Source: Protula sp. h YS-2021
Lineage: Eukaryota > Annelida > Polychaeta > Sabellida > Serpulidae
Direction of reading: 5' to 3'
DNA: 64,000 bases
Assembly (NCBI GenBank): GCA_949752745.1
Contig: OX457028.1
Span: 28,174,645-28,238,644 of the forward strand
A model generated the notes under the pieces. The model saw only the letters and a list, made by a program, of their open reading frames with translations. It was not told the DNA's origin and searched no databases. Position 1 is the stretch's first letter, and each line of letters begins with the position of its first letter. Position numbers and translations under genes: made by a program. Shown here in pieces: positions 11,201-20,566 of the stretch.

Positions 11201-13576
11201 TAGAAAACGATAACAGTATAGGAATAAACAACACATTATACTTTGATACGCAAAAGATATGTTTCGTGCGAATAAGCAAAAAAGATAAAAAATAAAGTAA
11301 AAAAAATAAAAAAGATGTTCTTTCTTTGGCAAATAAACATATTATTGTTAACAAGTGAGCATCTGCTCGTGATCTAAAGGTCACCTTTTGATATTACTTT
11401 TAATAACCAATACCAATACATAAGTAAAAAAGTATATACTTTTATAAGGAAACAACAATGGAAACAAGGAAAATGGTAAAACGTAGTTAGTGTCGGAGAG
11501 GGAAATATTTTCCTGAAAGGAATGCAGAAATTGAAAAACAAGTACAGTAAAGTATAAAAAAAGAATAAAGGCAAAAAAGTATAAAAATACATAAGCAAAC
11601 AGCAAATACTTTTATAAGCAAAAAAAAAAATTAAACAAGGAAAATATTTTCGGAGAGAGAAACATTTTTCCTGAAAGGAATTAAGAAATAAAAAAAAAGT
11701 TTTTTTTTCGTGATTCCAAAAAAAAGTATAAAAAAGTATGAAGGCAAAAAAAAAGTATAAAAAAAATTATAAAAGTATAAAAAAAAGTATTTAAGGCCAT
11801 TTTTCAAAAAAAGTATATACTTTTAAAAAAAGTATAGTGTGGCAACACTGTTAACAGCTTGTCCATGACAATAACCCCCACCCCCAGTTAAAAATAAAAT
11901 AAATCTTAAGAAAAGTGCAGCTTTTTATTTTTTCTACTCAGAAATAATACAGCTAAATAATATGTGACTCTGGACTAGCCATAATCAATATTTTCGTCGT
12001 GAATCCGGAATCGTTAATCTCTGAACTTGGAAAGTAGGGCTGCAAACTGGATCCATATTTTAAACCGGTTATTTGGTGAAACTTATAAAGACTGCATCTT
12101 ACAAAACATCTAAGCAGGGAAAAAGCATAATTATGTCTAGCTTCTATTCTGTGATTCAGTGAAATAATGTCGTGTTTGTTCCGTCTTTGTCATAAGATTG
12201 CAAGAAAAATTTCGTAATCTATTCGGTTCTCAAAACTGCATCTGAATATTCGATTAAAGTAATTTTAAAGAATACTCCAGATATTCGTCGCAGCTCTTAT
12301 AGACAGGCAATAACTCGCAACAAATTCACCACTGGAATTATCTGTCAAATGGAAGAGCGAAACTGCACAACAGAGACCGGAAAGTGTTTCAAGTTGGATG
12401 ATAAAGGGATTTTTATCTAAAGCCTTTAACTAGACGCCACAGAAAACGACTGACGATTCTTTAACTCTCTTGTTGATCTGTATATTGAAAAAGTTCTGAA
12501 CAGATTGAGTCATTGGCTTGGGGTAAAACGTCTGAAGGTATGGACTTAAGGGTATTGTGGAGGATACGTCGGTTGGATGGGAGGCATTAACTCCTGGGAT
12601 ATCGTCCAAAACCCGATATTGACCTTATTTGTGGGACAGGAATATATGCATGAACAAGGGAAAAGAAAAAAACTCACCAATATGATGCGCCGGCATGATC
12701 GAAAAAGTAAAGATAGCTGCCAGATCCACATGCATCAGTATCGTACAGTCGACGAAAACCTTCGGAACCTGCAAATGTATCGGATCACTTGTGCGGGACT
12801 GACACTGTGTTTAGGGAACGGGGCAATGATTATTTAAAGCCAAGACAAATAATACTAGAGTTCTTTTATCGCAAATTGTATGCCCATTTTCATTCTTTTC
12901 TCTTATTCGCTGTTGTTATTTTTTTGTTTCGAGATACTTACCAGTCAGTAATTGCCCTTGGTACGTGCAAATAAATTCCCCCGCACAAATTTCTTTCACA
13001 GCAAACGCTCCCCATCCTTTATTTGTGTCGATGAATTTTATTGCAACATCGTTGTTTTCTATCGTTCCACGTCGACATGCCTCCTCGGCATATTGCTGGG
13101 GTGTTTTGCGGCCAGGCACTGGAAACGAAAATAAAAATGAAACTCGAATATTTTCAGTTACTTAGCAAGTTCAAAACATTTAAGCTAAATTCTGGCCTTA
13201 ATTTGGAAAGAATGTACCTTTCTCCCTATGTCTCATGTTGAGTGGTACAAGAACAAGTCGTGCAAGCAACAATTGTCAACACACAGCCATATTTTATGCA
13301 CAAACGCATAACTAATCCAATACCACTGTATTAGCTTATTGTAAAATAAGGGTATTTCTAGCAGTGACAATCACACAAGCAAAGACAAAATACGCGCGAA
13401 AATCAGGGCACGCGATTGTTTTTAATTGTTTTTTTTTTCTTACAGATTATTAACAGAAACGTTGACTCACTGATTTTAACTAATTTAAGATACTCCCATT
13501 TCGACACAAAGGCGGGATTATTAGAGCTTTCAGGAAGTGATGTGTTCATTTTGGTGTATTTGCGTTTTCGCAACAT
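467..13576 (-). CDS. SET - linker repeat - zinc finger - tyrosine-recombinase-like gene, multi-exon, 3' end beyond window
   Basis: This is a spliced gene model that I assembled by eye. Exons in transcript order: 13471-13576, 12942-13118, 12678-12768, 10580-10778, 8384-8411, 6540-6580, 5762-5861, 5196-5285, 4671-4748, 4294-4383, 3772-3849, 3225-3314, 2911-3000, 2630-2719, 467-2264. Every intron in this chain is GT-AG and every junction keeps the reading phase, giving about 1048 codons without a stop. Order of parts in the product: short basic N-terminus, SET domain (about residues 60-190), charged linker with seven duplicated exon modules (about 248-449), acidic region, two zinc-finger motifs (about 676-694 and 764-783), then the first part of a tyrosine-recombinase-like domain ending near an R-R-S-G-E motif. 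The last exon ends in a donor (GTAAGT), so the rest lies left of the window. A nuclear chromatin or DNA-binding role is inferred. It could be a host gene or a captured or mobile-element gene. The fusion in one mRNA is predicted, not shown. Confidence 0.72.
2630..5285 (-). CDS. Seven tandemly duplicated phase 1-1 exons (types A and B)
   Basis: Type A exons are all exactly 90 nt: 5196-5285, 4294-4383, 3225-3314, 2911-3000 and 2630-2719. Type B exons are 78 nt: 4671-4748 and 3772-3849. Order in the transcript is A-B-A-B-A-A-A. Each has an acceptor (CAG, or CTAG for B) and a GTAGC, GTAGAATC or GTAACAA donor. Type A encodes 30 charged residues ending in a basic K-S-K-R-x-R-K-S motif that resembles a nuclear localisation signal. 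Type B encodes a helical E-E-L-K-E-I-A-V-S-R-K-E-R stretch. All copies lack stops, although the older A copies differ at many residues, which argues that they are translated. Each module adds 30 or 26 residues without shifting frame. Confidence 0.75.
3671..4569 (-). repeat. Tandem duplication unit 1 (899 bp) with one type B and one type A exon
   Basis: The unit is nearly identical to 4570-5468, with scattered single-base changes and 1-nt differences in A-runs. Both units contain a B exon, an A exon and the intron between, so the duplication added a whole A+B pair to the protein. Inside (about 3963-4190) is a stretch also seen near 8041-8160, so part of the unit is an older dispersed repeat. 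Confidence 0.85.
4570..5468 (-). repeat. Tandem duplication unit 2 (899 bp) with one type B and one type A exon
   Basis: This is the second copy of the 899-bp unit. It starts at the same TTGCGTAATT anchor as 3671 and ends where the first copy ends (ACCGACAATTAA). Exons 4671-4748 and 5196-5285 keep splice sites and frame. Confidence 0.85.
5762..5861 (-). CDS. Linker exon before the duplicated exon block
   Basis: This 100-nt exon lies between acceptor ATTTCAG and donor GTTTGT, phase 0 in and phase 1 out. It encodes a 33-residue amphipathic stretch beginning T-N-E-G-Q-R-I-R-E-C-F. I do not recognise a domain. Its phase-1 exit lets all following 1-1 modules join without a shift. Confidence 0.65.
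6540..6580 (-). CDS. Short linker exon
   Basis: This 41-nt exon lies between acceptor TTTCAG and donor GTATGT, phase 1 in and phase 0 out. It encodes a hydrophilic stretch, P-G-A-G-D-T-D-G-E-Q-Q-E-K. No domain. The frame is supported by the next exon, which must enter at phase 0. Confidence 0.6.
7093..8043. mobile_element. Non-autonomous DNA transposon with TIR-like ends and 9-bp target duplication
   Basis: The element is flanked by TGTCCAAGG at 7084-7092 and again at 8044-8052. Both ends contain inverted AGACGTTTCGGCC followed by more copies of the motif: AAGACNTTTCGGCCCA several times at the left (7103-7220), and its reverse complement at the right (7945-8035). The flanking DNA on both sides resembles the repeat at 3963-4100, so the element appears to split a copy of it. 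A short open frame inside (7214-7414, minus) could be a transposase remnant but matches nothing I know. A 9-bp duplication suggests a Mutator-like group, or an 8-bp hAT duplication with a chance extra base. It lies in an intron of the SET gene. Confidence 0.7.
8384..8411 (-). CDS. Predicted 28-nt microexon after the SET domain
   Basis: The segment sits between an acceptor (ATTTTATACAG) and a donor (GTACGTACC). It encodes nine residues, G-R-L-N-P-N-P-Y-A, plus one base. It was found by looking for an exon able to join phase 0 (after 10580) to phase 1 (before 6580), and it does exactly that. The short length makes a chance match possible. Confidence 0.45.
9450..10040. repeat. Minisatellite, about 175-bp unit, about 3.3 copies
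   Basis: The phrase AAAACCCTAGGACAAG recurs at about 9621, 9796 and 9972 (spacing 175-176), with AAGTTCAGAGG and CCATATAGGTTTCA in each unit. Copies differ by substitutions, so the array is not fresh. It lies in the intron between 8411 and 10580. Confidence 0.8.
10580..10778 (-). CDS. SET domain exon 3 (catalytic C-terminal SET)
   Basis: This 199-nt exon has acceptor TTTTTTCAG and donor GTAGAT, phase 2 in and phase 0 out. It encodes V-D-A-T, then G-R-C-I-N-D-S, then P-H-L, and ends with G-T-E-L-L-F-D-Y-G. These are the C-terminal SET motifs of lysine methyltransferases; the Tyr of F-D-Y-G is the conserved catalytic or SAM-site tyrosine. The usual N-H-S is N-D-S here (about residues 139-141), a change in the SAM-binding pseudoknot. 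The upstream intron carries an hAT-like element (10999-11850). Confidence 0.88.
10999..11850. mobile_element. hAT-like TIR element with AAAGTATA-rich interior
   Basis: The ends are inverted CAGTGTTGCCAC and GTGGCAACACTG. TTAACAG flanks both sides (10992-10998 and 11851-11857). A CAGTG start with a 7-8 bp duplication is typical of hAT transposons. The interior is filled with short AAAAAGTAT units in the same orientation and codes for nothing. It lies in the SET-gene intron between 10778 and 12678. Confidence 0.75.
12678..12768 (-). CDS. SET domain exon 2 (central SET)
   Basis: This 91-nt exon lies between acceptor TTTGCAG and donor GTGAGTT, phase 1 in and phase 2 out. It reads through Y-L-Y-F-F, matching the YMYFF-type strand of KMT5-class SET domains. 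The split last codon, TG plus T, completes the cysteine of the Y-C-V-D-A-T motif on the next exon. That match across the junction is the best support for the model. Confidence 0.85.
12942..13118 (-). CDS. SET domain exon 1 (N-terminal SET)
   Basis: The exon has an acceptor TTTCCAG before 13118 and a donor GTAAGT after 12942; it is 177 nt, phase 1 to phase 1. It encodes a helical lead-in followed by the SET start: the motif K-G-W-G-A-F-A-V corresponds to the GRGVFA-type SAM-binding segment (here W replaces the usual R), then G-E-F-I-C-T-Y-Q-G corresponds to the GEFVVEYRG segment of KMT5A/SETD8. These are family assignments from motif knowledge. Confidence 0.85.
13471..13576 (-). CDS. First coding exon of the SET gene
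   Basis: The exon begins at ATG 13576-13574 and encodes 35 residues starting M-L-R-K-R-K, then ends one base into a codon before the strong donor GTGAGTC (13470-13464). That last A joins the TG at the start of the next exon to make a methionine codon. The start is chosen because it is the first ATG in the open frame; a second ATG nine codons on has a better A at -3, so it could be the real start. No TATA box or clear promoter can be recognised to the right. The peptide resembles no domain I know. Confidence 0.6.
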
Positions 13577-13859
13577 CGAAGGGAATGAACAAACGAACAC
13601 AAACGGGAGAAAAATTGCTAAAAAGGAGTGCTCACTGATTCGGACTAGAACAAAAAGGAAAACTCTTTGGAACTTCTGTCGTAATTATATGAAACTTAAA
13701 TTTATAATATGGGCCATCTTTGCTATGCTACACTAGCCGTAACGGAAAGGATTTTTCTCGGCAATTTCCCACAATCCTTAGACTGTGGTTTTTGTCCCTT
13801 TAAAGGATGTTATTTTCTTACTAATCACTGATATTAATGATTCGTACCTTAGTCTTTTA

Positions 13860-14440
13860 GTTCCGAAGCGTTAGGCTCATAAGTTTTCGAGTTTTTCAGC
13901 TTTAAAACATAGATGACCTTATAACTCGTAAATGATGATGTCATAAGTACAACGTTGGCATGCCAAAAGATTCCTTGCTTAAAAGTAGTCGCATAACGTA
14001 TTTGTGCCGAAGCGCTATGTTCATTAGTTTTCGAGTTATTCAGCTTTAAAACAGATGACGTCATAACTCGTAAAGGATGACATCATAGGTAGAACGTTGG
14101 CATGCCAAAAAATTCCTTACTTGTGTATGTGTAATATCAAGATGATCCAACGAAAACTGTAGGAGGAGATGCATTTTTTTTTAAAAAGTGAAACAAATTT
14201 TCGAAATTCTGTCATTTCAGCAGTTTTCGGCCGATCTCGAAAAATGTGATTTTCTGGTAGAGAGCCATTACGAGATTGTGTATGTGTAATATCAAGGTGA
14301 TCCAACCAAAACTGTAGGAGGAAATGCATATTGAAAAAAATTCTAACACACATAGACACACACACATACCGACGACGGTGAGAAGTGATGGGTAAAGCCC
14401 CTCTTCGACCAAGTCGAAGCTGGGCTAAAAAGGCGATTAC
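13860..14440. repeat. Two interleaved imperfect direct repeats
   Basis: One ~95-bp unit (TTTCGAGTT, CAGCTTTAAAACA, CATAACTCGTAAA, AACGTTGGCATGCC) occurs at about 13878-13980 and 14028-14120. A second ~52-bp unit (GTGTATGTGTAATATCAA ... TGTAGGAGGA) occurs at 14122-14174 and 14278-14330. The block looks like dispersed repetitive DNA. Short open frames here are not supported as genes. Confidence 0.6.
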
Positions 14441-14513
14441 TTTAACCTTTCTACTATATCTGATCGACCTATAGTCGAATTCACCTAAATATATATACCG
14501 GACAAGAGAATTA

Positions 14514-14545
14514 CAATGACACCGCGCGCCAGGGCGGTGTCATTG
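14514..14545. repeat. GC-rich hairpin
   Basis: CAATGACACCGC (14514-14525) pairs perfectly with GCGGTGTCATTG (14534-14545) across an 8-nt loop. The stem can extend into flanking AATT with one bulge. It lies in non-coding DNA; function unknown. Confidence 0.7.
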
Positions 14546-14559
14546 AATTTTTTAATCTG

Positions 14560-15910
14560 ATTCAAAGTACCAAAAGGCACATCCCTATATCGAGTCTTTT
14601 CCATGATTTAATAAAATCAGGCAACTCCGTTTAACAGATAACGCCAGTTAAAAAAATGACTAGCGGCTCCCAACCCTACCCCCTCCGTGCATCAGTGAAA
14701 AGAATTGTACCGATAGGATACGCCTACAGAGTGCTCGCCACCTAAGAAGACCCGCTACAGAAGGAGTGCTACACAGAGCTATAGCTGCACATGTAAGTGA
14801 AAAATTTGCTTTAAGGTACATTTCCCTTTTGATGATTTATCAGTTATTGATAAAAAATTGTGCATATTGTCGGGTTTTCTAATTTTTACTAGATAAACTT
14901 TTTGGCACAGGCGGTACTGAGGTGCAGGAGGCGACAGGTACTCTGTCCTCGTAACTAATGGCACAAAAACTGGGGTCGTACGCTCAAGAAAGGGAGATGT
15001 TCCCATGCAAGGGCCGTCCACCCCGTCGCATATCAAACGTTTTTCAGGAAGAGCTAACTTGGAGCTACAACCGATATTTGCATTTCCGCCTTGTACTAAA
15101 CTGTGCATCACCGGCATTCACTGTTCAGGACAGGCGGTAATGAGGCACGGGCGATAGCAATGCAATGTTAATATTTTTACACAATGAAATTCGGTTTGCG
15201 AGACAGGCGATAATGAGGTATATCGGGTGGTGAAAAGCACCCCGCCTCGTATGCAGATATTACACTCGGAGCGAAACAGTAACTCCAGAGGCAGGTTTCA
15301 ATAACCACGTGCCTGTGGAATGAACAGCAAAAAGCCATAATCTTGCCCATTTGCGTTTAAAAATTTCTAATAACTATACAATATTAACCAAAAGTTATGC
15401 ATGTGTTTGTTGTTTTTTTACCAATGTGTTTTTAAAATGCTGGTCAGATACTCACTTTTCTAATCCTGTGCTGTCCCGCCGTTTTTTACCGCGTCTTTTC
15501 AAAAATAGCCATACAAATGAGCGATAAAATGGCCATTTTATCCCAAAAAAAACTTCTTGGCACACTGCATCCTTCTTAAACAAAACTTTTTTCTTCCATC
15601 CTGAAAAGTTTTTTTTTTCATCCAAAATATAGCATTTTTCTGGAAAACATATTAATAAAGATTAAACACATAACTTTTCTTCACCACAATTTTCAGTGGA
15701 TCCTTGGAATTGAAAATCATGCCACTACAGATTTTGATTTCAGCTATTTCAGACACATGACTAAATATGGCTATTACATCCTTAAAAGCTGTATGAAGTG
15801 TATACTCATCTTAAAACATGTTTCAAGTGGAACATGGTTAATTAAGAACCACATAAGTCAATGGACAGTATTTAAAAAAGCAAGTGACAGTTCGAATATA
15901 AAACCTGACT
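14560..15910. other. Intergenic DNA without recognised features
   Basis: No exon chain, TIR or conserved motif is seen. The phrase GACAGGCGGTAATGAGG-like recurs loosely near 14906, 15129 and 15203, hinting at a degraded low-copy repeat. The open frames 14779-15117 (minus) and 14958-15140 (plus) overlap each other and show no family signature. Confidence 0.5.
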
Positions 15911-15912
15911 GA

Positions 15913-15916
<4 letters not shown>

Positions 15917-15981
<65 letters not shown>

Positions 15982-17990
15982 TAACATGTTTATATAGCGC
16001 CTAATATATATAATCTCTAAGTACTTTACAATACTAAGAAAAGAATATCATGATAATACAGATAAAAATACCTGTAAAATTAAATAAGATAAAACAGTTA
16101 AAACTGGACTTAAAATCCATAATCAATAGACAAACCTTGTAGTAATAAATATACTGAATTAAGCAGTCAAGTATACGATTTTCCAAAAAGATATGTTTTA
16201 AGTGCTTTTTTTTGAAAGATGCTATTTAGTTAATACTGCGCAAGGCTGTAGGTAAAGAGTTCCACAAACGTGGAGCATAGTTCCTAAACGCACGATCTCC
16301 AAATTTACTGCAAGTTCGGAACTCGATGAGTTGAAACTGGTAGTCCGATCGTGTAGTCCTATGAGCTGGACGCCAGGAAATGAGTTCGTTAAGGTATTCT
16401 GGTGCTCTGCCGTGGAGACAGTTATGTGTGAATACAAGAATTTTAAATTCTATCCGCTGCTCGATAGGAAGCCAATGTAAGGATTGTAACAAGGGAAAAG
16501 CGTCTTCGCACTTGGGCACACGGTAGATAAGTCTGGCTGCAGCGTTTTGGACAGATTGAAGTCGGTTCAATAAGGAACGATTTATACCAAATAACAAGCT
16601 ATTTGAAAAGTCCAGTCTTGAAATAACGTATGCGTGAACGAGTGTTTTGGTAGCAAATGGCGTGAGGTATCGACGTATCCGGTTGATATTTTTTATGAAA
16701 TACATACTGCTTTTAATTTTTTCTGAGATAAATCTTTCCATAGACATATGAGTGTCGAAAATGCACCCAGGTTCTTGACGCAGTCACTTGAGTTAATCGT
16801 TGTATTGCCGATGTTAAGGGATAGGGATGGTGTTTTGCGAAAACTGTAGGAGGAGCCGAAAAGAATAAGTTCTGTCTTATCTTCGCTTAATTTGAGCATA
16901 CTGATTTTCATCCAGTTTTTTACAGCAGCTATGCATTTCTGAACACAGTTTACAGCTTTGTCTGGACTGGTGCGAGGATCAAAGGACACGTATAATTGGC
17001 TATCATCGGCATAAAAATGGTGAAGTAAACCAAAGCGACTAGCGATATCTGCGAGAGGTGTTACGTACATGGTAAATAGCAGCGGACCCAGGACTGACCC
17101 CTGCGGCACGCCGAAGCCAACTGTGACATCGGGCGATAGTTGACGATTGATCAAGACACATTGAGAACGTTGATCTAGATACGATTTTATCCAATTGAGG
17201 GCGTGGCCTTTGATACCAAAACGAGTCTCAAGACGGTGAAACAGAATCGAGTGGTCAATGGTATCAAATGCAACGCTAAGATCTAACATTGCGAGGGCAA
17301 CCATTTTCTTCTCATGGAGAGCAGATAGTATATCATTTTGCACGCGAAGGTGCGCACTTTCAGTAGAGTGGAACATTCTGTACGCAGACTATTTTGACAC
17401 AAAACTTAGATTGGATATGGGTCGATAATTGGACATGGGTCGGTATCAGGATCAAGCGAGGCTTTTTTAAAAGAGGTGTGACTACTGCACGTTTGAGTGT
17501 GCTAGGGACCTCTGCTTTCTTAAGTGAGAGGTTGATAATCCGAGTAAGCATTGTCGAGAGCTCAGGCAAACAGGCTTTGAGTAGGCCCGTTGGTATTGGA
17601 TCGAGGCCACCGCTAGACGATGGAGATTTACATATTAAAGATTCAGCTTCACTAACAGTCGCAGGTTGAAACTCAGTTAAAGACTGTCCACCGGCTGAAG
17701 AGTGATCAGGCAAAATATTTGAGCGTAGTTCATCAAAAGTAACTAGTGTTTCTTCGAGACTAATATCATTTCGAATACGCACAATTTTATCAATAAAAAA
17801 CTCGCAGAATACGGTTGGAAGTGCTTCCTGCGGTATATTTGATGGATTGTGCTTTGATTTATTCCAGCCTAGGATCTCCTTGGTGACGTTGAACAGGCGT
17901 TTTTGATCTTGGCCGCATTCTAAGGTTAGAGAGAAATTCAGCCTTTGCATCGTCTCGAAGACAGTTCACTATGGCACATTGTTTCTTATA
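15917..17990 (-). mobile_element. L2/CR1-type non-LTR retrotransposon, 5'-truncated and frameshifted
   Basis: The element reads on the minus strand. Its 3' end is an (AAT)n tail (15917-15981 on the plus strand), preceded by a GCGCTATATAAA-containing 3' UTR of the kind found in L2/CR1-clade elements. Reverse-transcriptase sequence lies upstream. Coding sequence begins abruptly near 17990, so the 5' half (ORF1 and endonuclease) is missing. No target duplication is obvious. Confidence 0.85.
16226..17950 (-). pseudogene. Reverse transcriptase of the L2/CR1-type element (broken)
   Basis: Three overlapping open frames cover the polymerase. 17950-17360 holds the fingers start (L-D-P-I-P-T, V-V-T-P-L-L-K-K-P). 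17376-16693 holds the palm with A-F-D-T-I-D-H, G-V-P-Q-G-S-V-L-G-P and the catalytic F-Y-A-D-D. 16747-16226 holds the thumb and C-terminus (W-L-P-I-E-Q-R-I-x-F-K) and ends in a normal stop. Frameshifts near 17370 and 16700, plus loss of the R-P-V-S-N-L region, show it can no longer make an intact enzyme. Confidence 0.9.
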
Positions 17991-18690
17991 CGCATTGTTT
18001 CTTACACAGCTGAAATATGAAGTCTGTTTTTAAATGCTTCAGTAGATAATCAACTAACGGCCAATAAGAAACGGACAATTGAGTAGATAATGAACTGCCA
18101 AAGAAGTAAGAAACAAACAGTTGCTCTCCAGTTTTATATGAACCTTCTGAACATTAATTATGCCTTATGTTGTAATTATATACCACAGTCGGCTGACAAC
18201 ATTTAAATGAATAAGAGAGTATGCATTTTTCGTAATTGACTGAATCGTTTCTTCATTTCAGCCTATATACTGTGAAAAAGTAAGCAAATTCCCGGAAAAA
18301 GAATGTAAACTACTGGCCATACGCCAAAGAGGGTGGGTTGGGGAATTCAAATAAAAAATTCCGTCTTCTGATTTTAGTGCAAAACACAAACTTAAAGGAA
18401 AAAGACGATAAATTTGCTCGATTTTGAAAATTACTTTTCGAAGAAAACAAATATCTATGGAACACGATATCAAAAAAAAACTTTTATTAAGACTAACAAA
18501 AGAATTTTCAAGTCTTCCGGAGATTTTAAGCTATTTCAAACGGATAATCCAACATTGCTACTTCATTTTCGAAGGCGGTATGTTAGGCAAGCACATTTTA
18601 AGCCATTTAAGCCTAGAAACTCGCTAAGCTAGAAGACAATTAAAAAATAATTTTCCTGAAAATGGAATTGACAGCAGATCCAAATAAAGG
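17990..18690. other. Unique DNA between the retroelement and the satellite
   Basis: AT-rich sequence. Small overlapping frames (18258-18632) have no recognisable motif or splice context. I see no feature here. Confidence 0.5.
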
Positions 18691-20325
18691 GTAAAATGTT
18701 TAACATGCAGTTCCTTATATTACTTGATCCACAGTCCTTAACATTAAGTGGTAACAAACCACATAATGCAAAGGACCCTTTAATCTTTAAAATTCAGTTC
18801 GTGCTCTCGAAACAATATCTATTATTTCCAAAGATATACAACAAAATTCTTTGTAAAGAAATACTTTGCATATTACCTTCTGCTACCTAAATTTGCGCAG
18901 TATACGAGTCTCAAGTGATGATTTTGCTTGATCTGCAGTTCTTAACCTTATATGGTAACAAATCCCACAATCCTAAGGATCCTATCCAATCTTTTGCATT
19001 TAATGCAACGCTTTTAGAGAATGCACCAAAAAGTTCAAAGTAGGCCATTTCAATACTAGCGCCTAAACAAAGTGTAAAATAATGATATGACTTTTGTGCA
19101 TTGGGTCACAGCCTAATACTGGAGATACGTCAAAGAACGGGTATATTTAGGTACTACTTTAGCTAAATTATTTTAAAACATTATTAAAATACACACAATA
19201 TATATCTGCAACAGAAACCCTGATACACTTACAATTCTCTATATTCTATTAATCCCAAAGGTATATCACAAAATTACTTCTAAAGGAATAAACAATTTGA
19301 ATAATAACTTCTGTCACCTAAAATCGCCCACAACCAGGAGTCTTAAGTGTTTCGACGACTGTGCATCTTAACTAGTCTTAAAATACTTGAGTAAAAAAGC
19401 AGACTTTCGATGTACTGTCTTCAAAGGCATCATACATACTGCATTGCCTTATATCATCAGTCAGGGGTACACCTAGCCAAACAATTCAACAAAATCAAAA
19501 GGTATGTCTAAATAAATCAAATAATACCTCTTAAAAGATAATCCTCAGATATATTGAAAGTTTCAAAACCGTAAAAAAGTCTAATATGTAGTCCATGATA
19601 TTACTTGATCCACAGTCCTTAGCCTTATTTGGTAACAAACCACATAGTCCAAAGGACCCTATCAACTCTATGATATTCAGATAAAGATAAATTAAAAAAT
19701 CACTTCTTAGTGAAGAAATACTTTGCATGCTAGCTTGCGCTACATAAATTTGCTCAGTACCAGGAGTCCAAGCGATAATATTACTGGATCTACAGTTCTT
19801 AACCTTATGTGATAACAAATCATATTATCAAAGGTCCATATCTAATCTTTTTTTATAATTTAGTTATAGCTCTCTACATAATTTCGATGCAATGAAATGC
19901 CTTTAATGCAACGCCTTTAGCGAAGGCACATGAAACGTTCGAAGTATGCTACTTCAATACTGCCGCCTTAACAAAGTGCAAAATAATTATACTACTTTGG
20001 TGTATTTGGTCATTGCTTATGTAATGCTTCAGATACGTCAAAGAACGGGTAAATTTAGGTACAAGTTTGGCTAGTTTATTTCAAAACATTTATTAAAATA
20101 CACATAAGATTTTTCTGCAACATAAACCCTGAGACAGTTAAGACTCTCTGTATTCTCTTAATTCCTAAGGTATATCATAAAATCAGTTCTTAAGGAGGAA
20201 ACAATTTGAATGCTAGCTATTGCCACCTAAAATAGCTCAGTAACCAAGAAACTCATGTACTCGACCATTGTGCATCTTAACTAATACTCGAGTAGAAAAG
20301 TAGATTTTGGTGTACTGTCTTCAAA

Positions 20326-20566
20326 TTGTATTGTATTGTTCTTTAGATCCCTTTCAACTGCTATGGTCATATCGGGATCCCACTGTCACATTATACTGAA
20401 ATGGGGCATTCCAGCCCTCCTTCTAACCCTTACATGTGGAGTGCCTCACAGGGAAGCAAGGAGGAGTCCCAATTTTAAAGTCTTAGGTATGACCCGACCA
20501 GGGTTTGAACCCACGATCTTCCAGTCTCGAGGCGGACACTCCAACCACTTGGCCACCGAGGCCGGT
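20326..20566 (-). mobile_element. tRNA-derived SINE, independent insertion
   Basis: The head (minus strand, from 20566) is tRNA-like: GGTGGCCAAGTGGTT resembles an A box and GGTTCAAACCC matches the B-box consensus. The tail is TTGTATTG-type on the plus strand. The target duplication TACTGTCTTCAAA is at 20313-20325 and 20567-20579. The site differs from the other six copies. Confidence 0.85.
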
